A DNA stretch of 16,196 nucleotides from an uncultured Devosia sp. (lineage in GTDB: Bacteria > Pseudomonadota > Alphaproteobacteria > Rhizobiales > Devosiaceae): assembly GCA_913775215.1 (NCBI GenBank), contig CAJYKO010000039.1, positions 1 through 16,196 on the forward strand, given 5' to 3'. Below the pieces are notes generated by a model. That model worked only from the letters and a program-made list of their open reading frames with translations, was not told the DNA's origin and made no database searches. This document shows, piece after piece, positions 14,314 through 16,196 of this stretch. How positions within the stretch are numbered: position 1 is the first letter of the stretch; each line of letters starts with the position of its first letter. The position numbers were made by a program, and so were the translations under genes.

Positions 14314-14946
14314 ATGCTGACAGCGTTCGACGTTGGTGTGGGCGTCTTGGTTTTGATCTCGGCGATCCTGGCGACCGCTAGAGGACTGACGCGCGAAGTG
14401 CTATCGCTCGCGACCTGGGCCGGCTCCGCCGCCATCGCCATCTACATGTATCTCTATCACCCCGATATCGCGCAGCAGTATATCGCCGAAGAGATCGTCG
14501 CCAATATCGCGACCGTGGTGGTGAGCTTCATCGTCTCGCTCATTGTGCTGCACCTGCTCACCATGCGTATCGCCGATTTCGTCGTCGATAGCCGCATCGG
14601 TCCGATCGACCGCACCCTGGGCTTTGTCTTTGGCGTGCTGCGCGGCATTCTTATCGCCATCGTCATCACTATTTTCGGCACTTGGCTGCTCGGCACCAAC
14701 CTGCCGGAATGGGCGCGCAATTCGCAATCGCTGCCGCAGTTGCAGAACATGGGCAATACGCTGATCTCCATGCTGCCCGAAGGTCTTGAGCAGCAGGTCA
14801 ACGACATCCTCAAGGGTGGTGGCGCCGATCTGACGGCGGACCCGGAAGCACAGACGACGCCGCAGGAAACTGTGCCTGTCGATCCGACGATCGACGGTAC
14901 CGTTGACCCGACCGACGCTCCGGTTGCCGGCGAAACGCAAACTTGA
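14314..14946 (+). CDS. cvpA: CvpA family membrane protein
   Basis: CvpA proteins are small inner-membrane proteins named for colicin V production in E. coli, where cvpA lies next to purF; their biochemical role is poorly defined. This 210-residue product starts MLTAFDVGVGVLVLISAI, the family's normal N-terminus, and has four membrane helices near 5-23, 29-47, 63-84 and 102-126. The conserved RGLTREVLSLATWAGS lies between the first two, and DRTLGFVFGVLRG precedes the fourth. After residue 150 comes an acidic, Pro/Thr-rich tail of about 60 residues, probably cytoplasmic or disordered. The ATG at 14314 was chosen because AGG (14303-14305) precedes it and the protein matches the family there; a further 31 in-frame codons upstream overlap the leader hairpin. 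purF follows after 155 nt. Confidence 0.92.
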   Translation: MLTAFDVGVGVLVLISAILATARGLTREVLSLATWAGSAAIAIYMYLYHPDIAQQYIAEEIVANIATVVVSFIVSLIVLHLLTMRIADFVVDSRIGPIDRTLGFVFGVLRGILIAIVITIFGTWLLGTNLPEWARNSQSLPQLQNMGNTLISMLPEGLEQQVNDILKGGGADLTADPEAQTTPQETVPVDPTIDGTVDPTDAPVAGETQT

Positions 14947-14949
14947 TTT

Positions 14950-14970
14950 GAAGCGGGCCCTGCCCGCTTC
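14950..14970 (+). terminator. Hairpin after cvpA
   Basis: GAAGCGGGC (14950-14958) and GCCCGCTTC (14962-14970) form a perfect 9-bp stem with a CCT loop, 3 nt after the cvpA stop. There is no T-run, so it may terminate poorly or act as an mRNA stabiliser between cvpA and purF. Confidence 0.5.
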
Positions 14971-15037
14971 ATGCCTCGCCCCCAAATCTGTCATTGGTGG
15001 CGGGAAGGCAAATGCGCTATTGGCGTGAACCAAGAAA

Positions 15038-15076
15038 CCGGCTTTGCCGGCACCGCCCGCAGGCCAGCGAGCGGTG
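15038..15076 (+). promoter_or_regulatory. Tandem hairpins in the purF leader
   Basis: CCGGC-TTT-GCCGG (15038-15050) is followed directly by CACCGC (15051-15056) pairing with GCGGTG (15071-15076). The second stem ends 14 nt before the purF ribosome binding site. No known purine riboswitch core was recognised. Confidence 0.3.
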
Positions 15077-15090
15077 AGCCTAAAGCTCAT

Positions 15091-15096
15091 GGAGAA
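15091..15096 (+). promoter_or_regulatory. Ribosome binding site fixing the purF GTG start
   Basis: GGAGAA lies 5 nt before GTG 15102. The nearby ATG at 15089 and GTG at 15074 are in other frames, so GTG 15102 is the supported start. Confidence 0.7.
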
Positions 15097-15101
15097 GTTC
15101 G

Positions 15102-16196
15102 GTGACCCACCCGAGCGACGACGATTTCGATCTTGAAAGCGACACGCTGCACGAAGAGTGTGGCGTGTTTGGCATTTTGGGGCATAGCGATGCTTCGACG
15201 CTGACGGCGCTGGGGCTGCATGCCTTGCAGCACCGCGGGCAGGAAGCGGCGGGGATCGTCAGCTTTGACGGGCGCCAGTTCTACCAGGAAAAGCGCATGG
15301 GTCTGGTGGGCGACCACTATACCGACCCGACCGTGCTGGCCAAACTGCCCGGCACCATGTCGATCGGGCACACGCGCTATTCGACGACGGGCGAAGTGGC
15401 GCTGCGCAATGTGCAGCCGCTGTTTGCCGAGCTCGAAGCGGGCGGCATCGCCATTGCGCATAATGGCAATTTCACCAATGGGCTGACGCTGCGTCGCCAG
15501 ATCATCGCGACTGGCGCCATCTGCCAATCGACGTCCGACAGCGAGGTGGTGCTGCACCTGATCGCGCGCTCGCGCCACTCGTCCACCACCGACCGCTTCA
15601 TCGACGCCATCCGGCAGATGGAGGGCGGCTATGCCATGCTGGCACTGACGCGTACCAAACTGATCGCGGCGCGCGACCCCGTTGGCATTCGCCCGCTGGT
15701 GATGGGTGAACTCGACGGCAAGCCGATCTTCTGCTCGGAAACCTGCGCGCTCGATATCATCGGCGCCAAATATGTGCGCGACGTCGAGAACGGCGAAGTC
15801 ATCATCTGCGAGATCCAGCCTGACGGCTCGATCACCATCGAAGAGCGCAAGCCTGCCCGCAAGGTGCCGGAGCGGCCGTGCCTTTTCGAATATGTGTACT
15901 TCGCCCGCCCAGATTCCATGGTGTCCGGCCGCAGCGTCTATAAGGCGCGCAAGCAGATGGGCATCAACCTCGCCAAGGAAGCGCCTGTCGAGGCCGATGT
16001 CGTCGTGCCCGTGCCCGATGGTGGCACGCCTGCAGCCATCGGCTATGCGCAGCAGAGCGGCATTCCGTTCGAACTCGGCATCATCCGCAATCACTATGTG
16101 GGCCGCACTTTCATCGAGCCGACCCAGCAAATCCGCGCTTTTGGCGTGCGCCTCAAACATTCGGCCAATCGCGCCGAAATCGAAGGCAAACGCGTG
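15102..16196 (+). CDS. purF: Amidophosphoribosyltransferase PurF, 3'-partial
   Basis: PurF makes 5-phosphoribosylamine from PRPP and glutamine, the first committed step of purine synthesis in the cytoplasm. The first 365 residues are visible. A 19-residue propeptide (MTHPSDDDFDLESDTLHEE) precedes Cys20, the N-terminal nucleophile of the glutaminase domain (CGVFG). LQHRGQEAAGI, GHTRYSTTG, HNGNFTN and TSDSEVV complete that site. The phosphoribosyltransferase domain begins around FEYVYFARPDS, and the window stops just before the expected PRPP loop. Cys260 (in RPCLFEYVYF) matches the first Fe-S cysteine of the B. subtilis enzyme, so this is the propeptide/Fe-S type and not the E. coli type. The start is GTG 15102, with GGAGAA 5 nt before it. 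It lies 155 nt after cvpA. Confidence 0.95.
   Translation, partial: MTHPSDDDFDLESDTLHEECGVFGILGHSDASTLTALGLHALQHRGQEAAGIVSFDGRQFYQEKRMGLVGDHYTDPTVLAKLPGTMSIGHTRYSTTGEVALRNVQPLFAELEAGGIAIAHNGNFTNGLTLRRQIIATGAICQSTSDSEVVLHLIARSRHSSTTDRFIDAIRQMEGGYAMLALTRTKLIAARDPVGIRPLVMGELDGKPIFCSETCALDIIGAKYVRDVENGEVIICEIQPDGSITIEERKPARKVPERPCLFEYVYFARPDSMVSGRSVYKARKQMGINLAKEAPVEADVVVPVPDGGTPAAIGYAQQSGIPFELGIIRNHYVGRTFIEPTQQIRAFGVRLKHSANRAEIEGKRV

Noticed and set aside
1..16196. CRISPR array, insertion sequence, tRNA or integration site
   Set aside because: No regularly spaced repeats, transposase-like frame or cloverleaf pattern was seen on either strand.

Overview
The window (about 16.2 kb, GC-rich) reads as chromosome of an alphaproteobacterium of the Hyphomicrobiales (Rhizobiales), with a Devosia-like genome as my best guess. 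The grounds are the order rpsF-rpsR-rplI ... dnaB-alr-radA ... cvpA-purF, S6 and L9 proteins with long charged C-terminal tails, a DnaB with the alphaproteobacterial insert after Walker A, and a PurF of the propeptide/Fe-S type. The genus is inference; the order is fairly secure.

Layout. 2-1075: the 3' part of a membrane-bound (MASE1-like) GGDEF protein, cut by the window edge. 1097-2808: the ribosomal protein operon rpsF-rpsR-rplI, with a structured leader, a 94-nt palindrome in the rpsR-rplI gap, two small hairpins just before rplI and a strong terminator after it. 2898-4791: two adjacent genes for exported proteins that together carry three copies of one domain I do not recognise. 4937-7551: dnaB and alr, 2 nt apart. 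7617-8123 (minus): a small soluble hypothetical protein lying between alr and radA. 8284-9684: radA with a TTG start. 9950-10693: an orphan LuxR-type regulator in a more AT-rich stretch. 10706-13765 (minus): a methyl-accepting chemotaxis protein followed by a cheR gene broken by an in-frame TAG. 14314-14946: cvpA. 15102-16196: purF, cut by the right edge.

How it fits together. The backbone is housekeeping: translation (S6, S18, L9), replication and recombination (DnaB, RadA), cell-wall D-alanine (Alr) and purine synthesis (PurF, with CvpA upstream). Accessory material sits at its joints: the hypothetical gene between alr and radA, and the luxR/cheR/mcp block between radA and cvpA. In related genomes alr-radA-cvpA-purF are commonly close together, so these are probably lineage-specific insertions.

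Most notable are the three-copy exported domain family, the recent-looking amber stop in cheR with 43 well-conserved codons preserved after it, and the long palindrome between rpsR and rplI. I saw no CRISPR array, rRNA, tRNA, transposase or phage gene, and no complete new multi-gene system.
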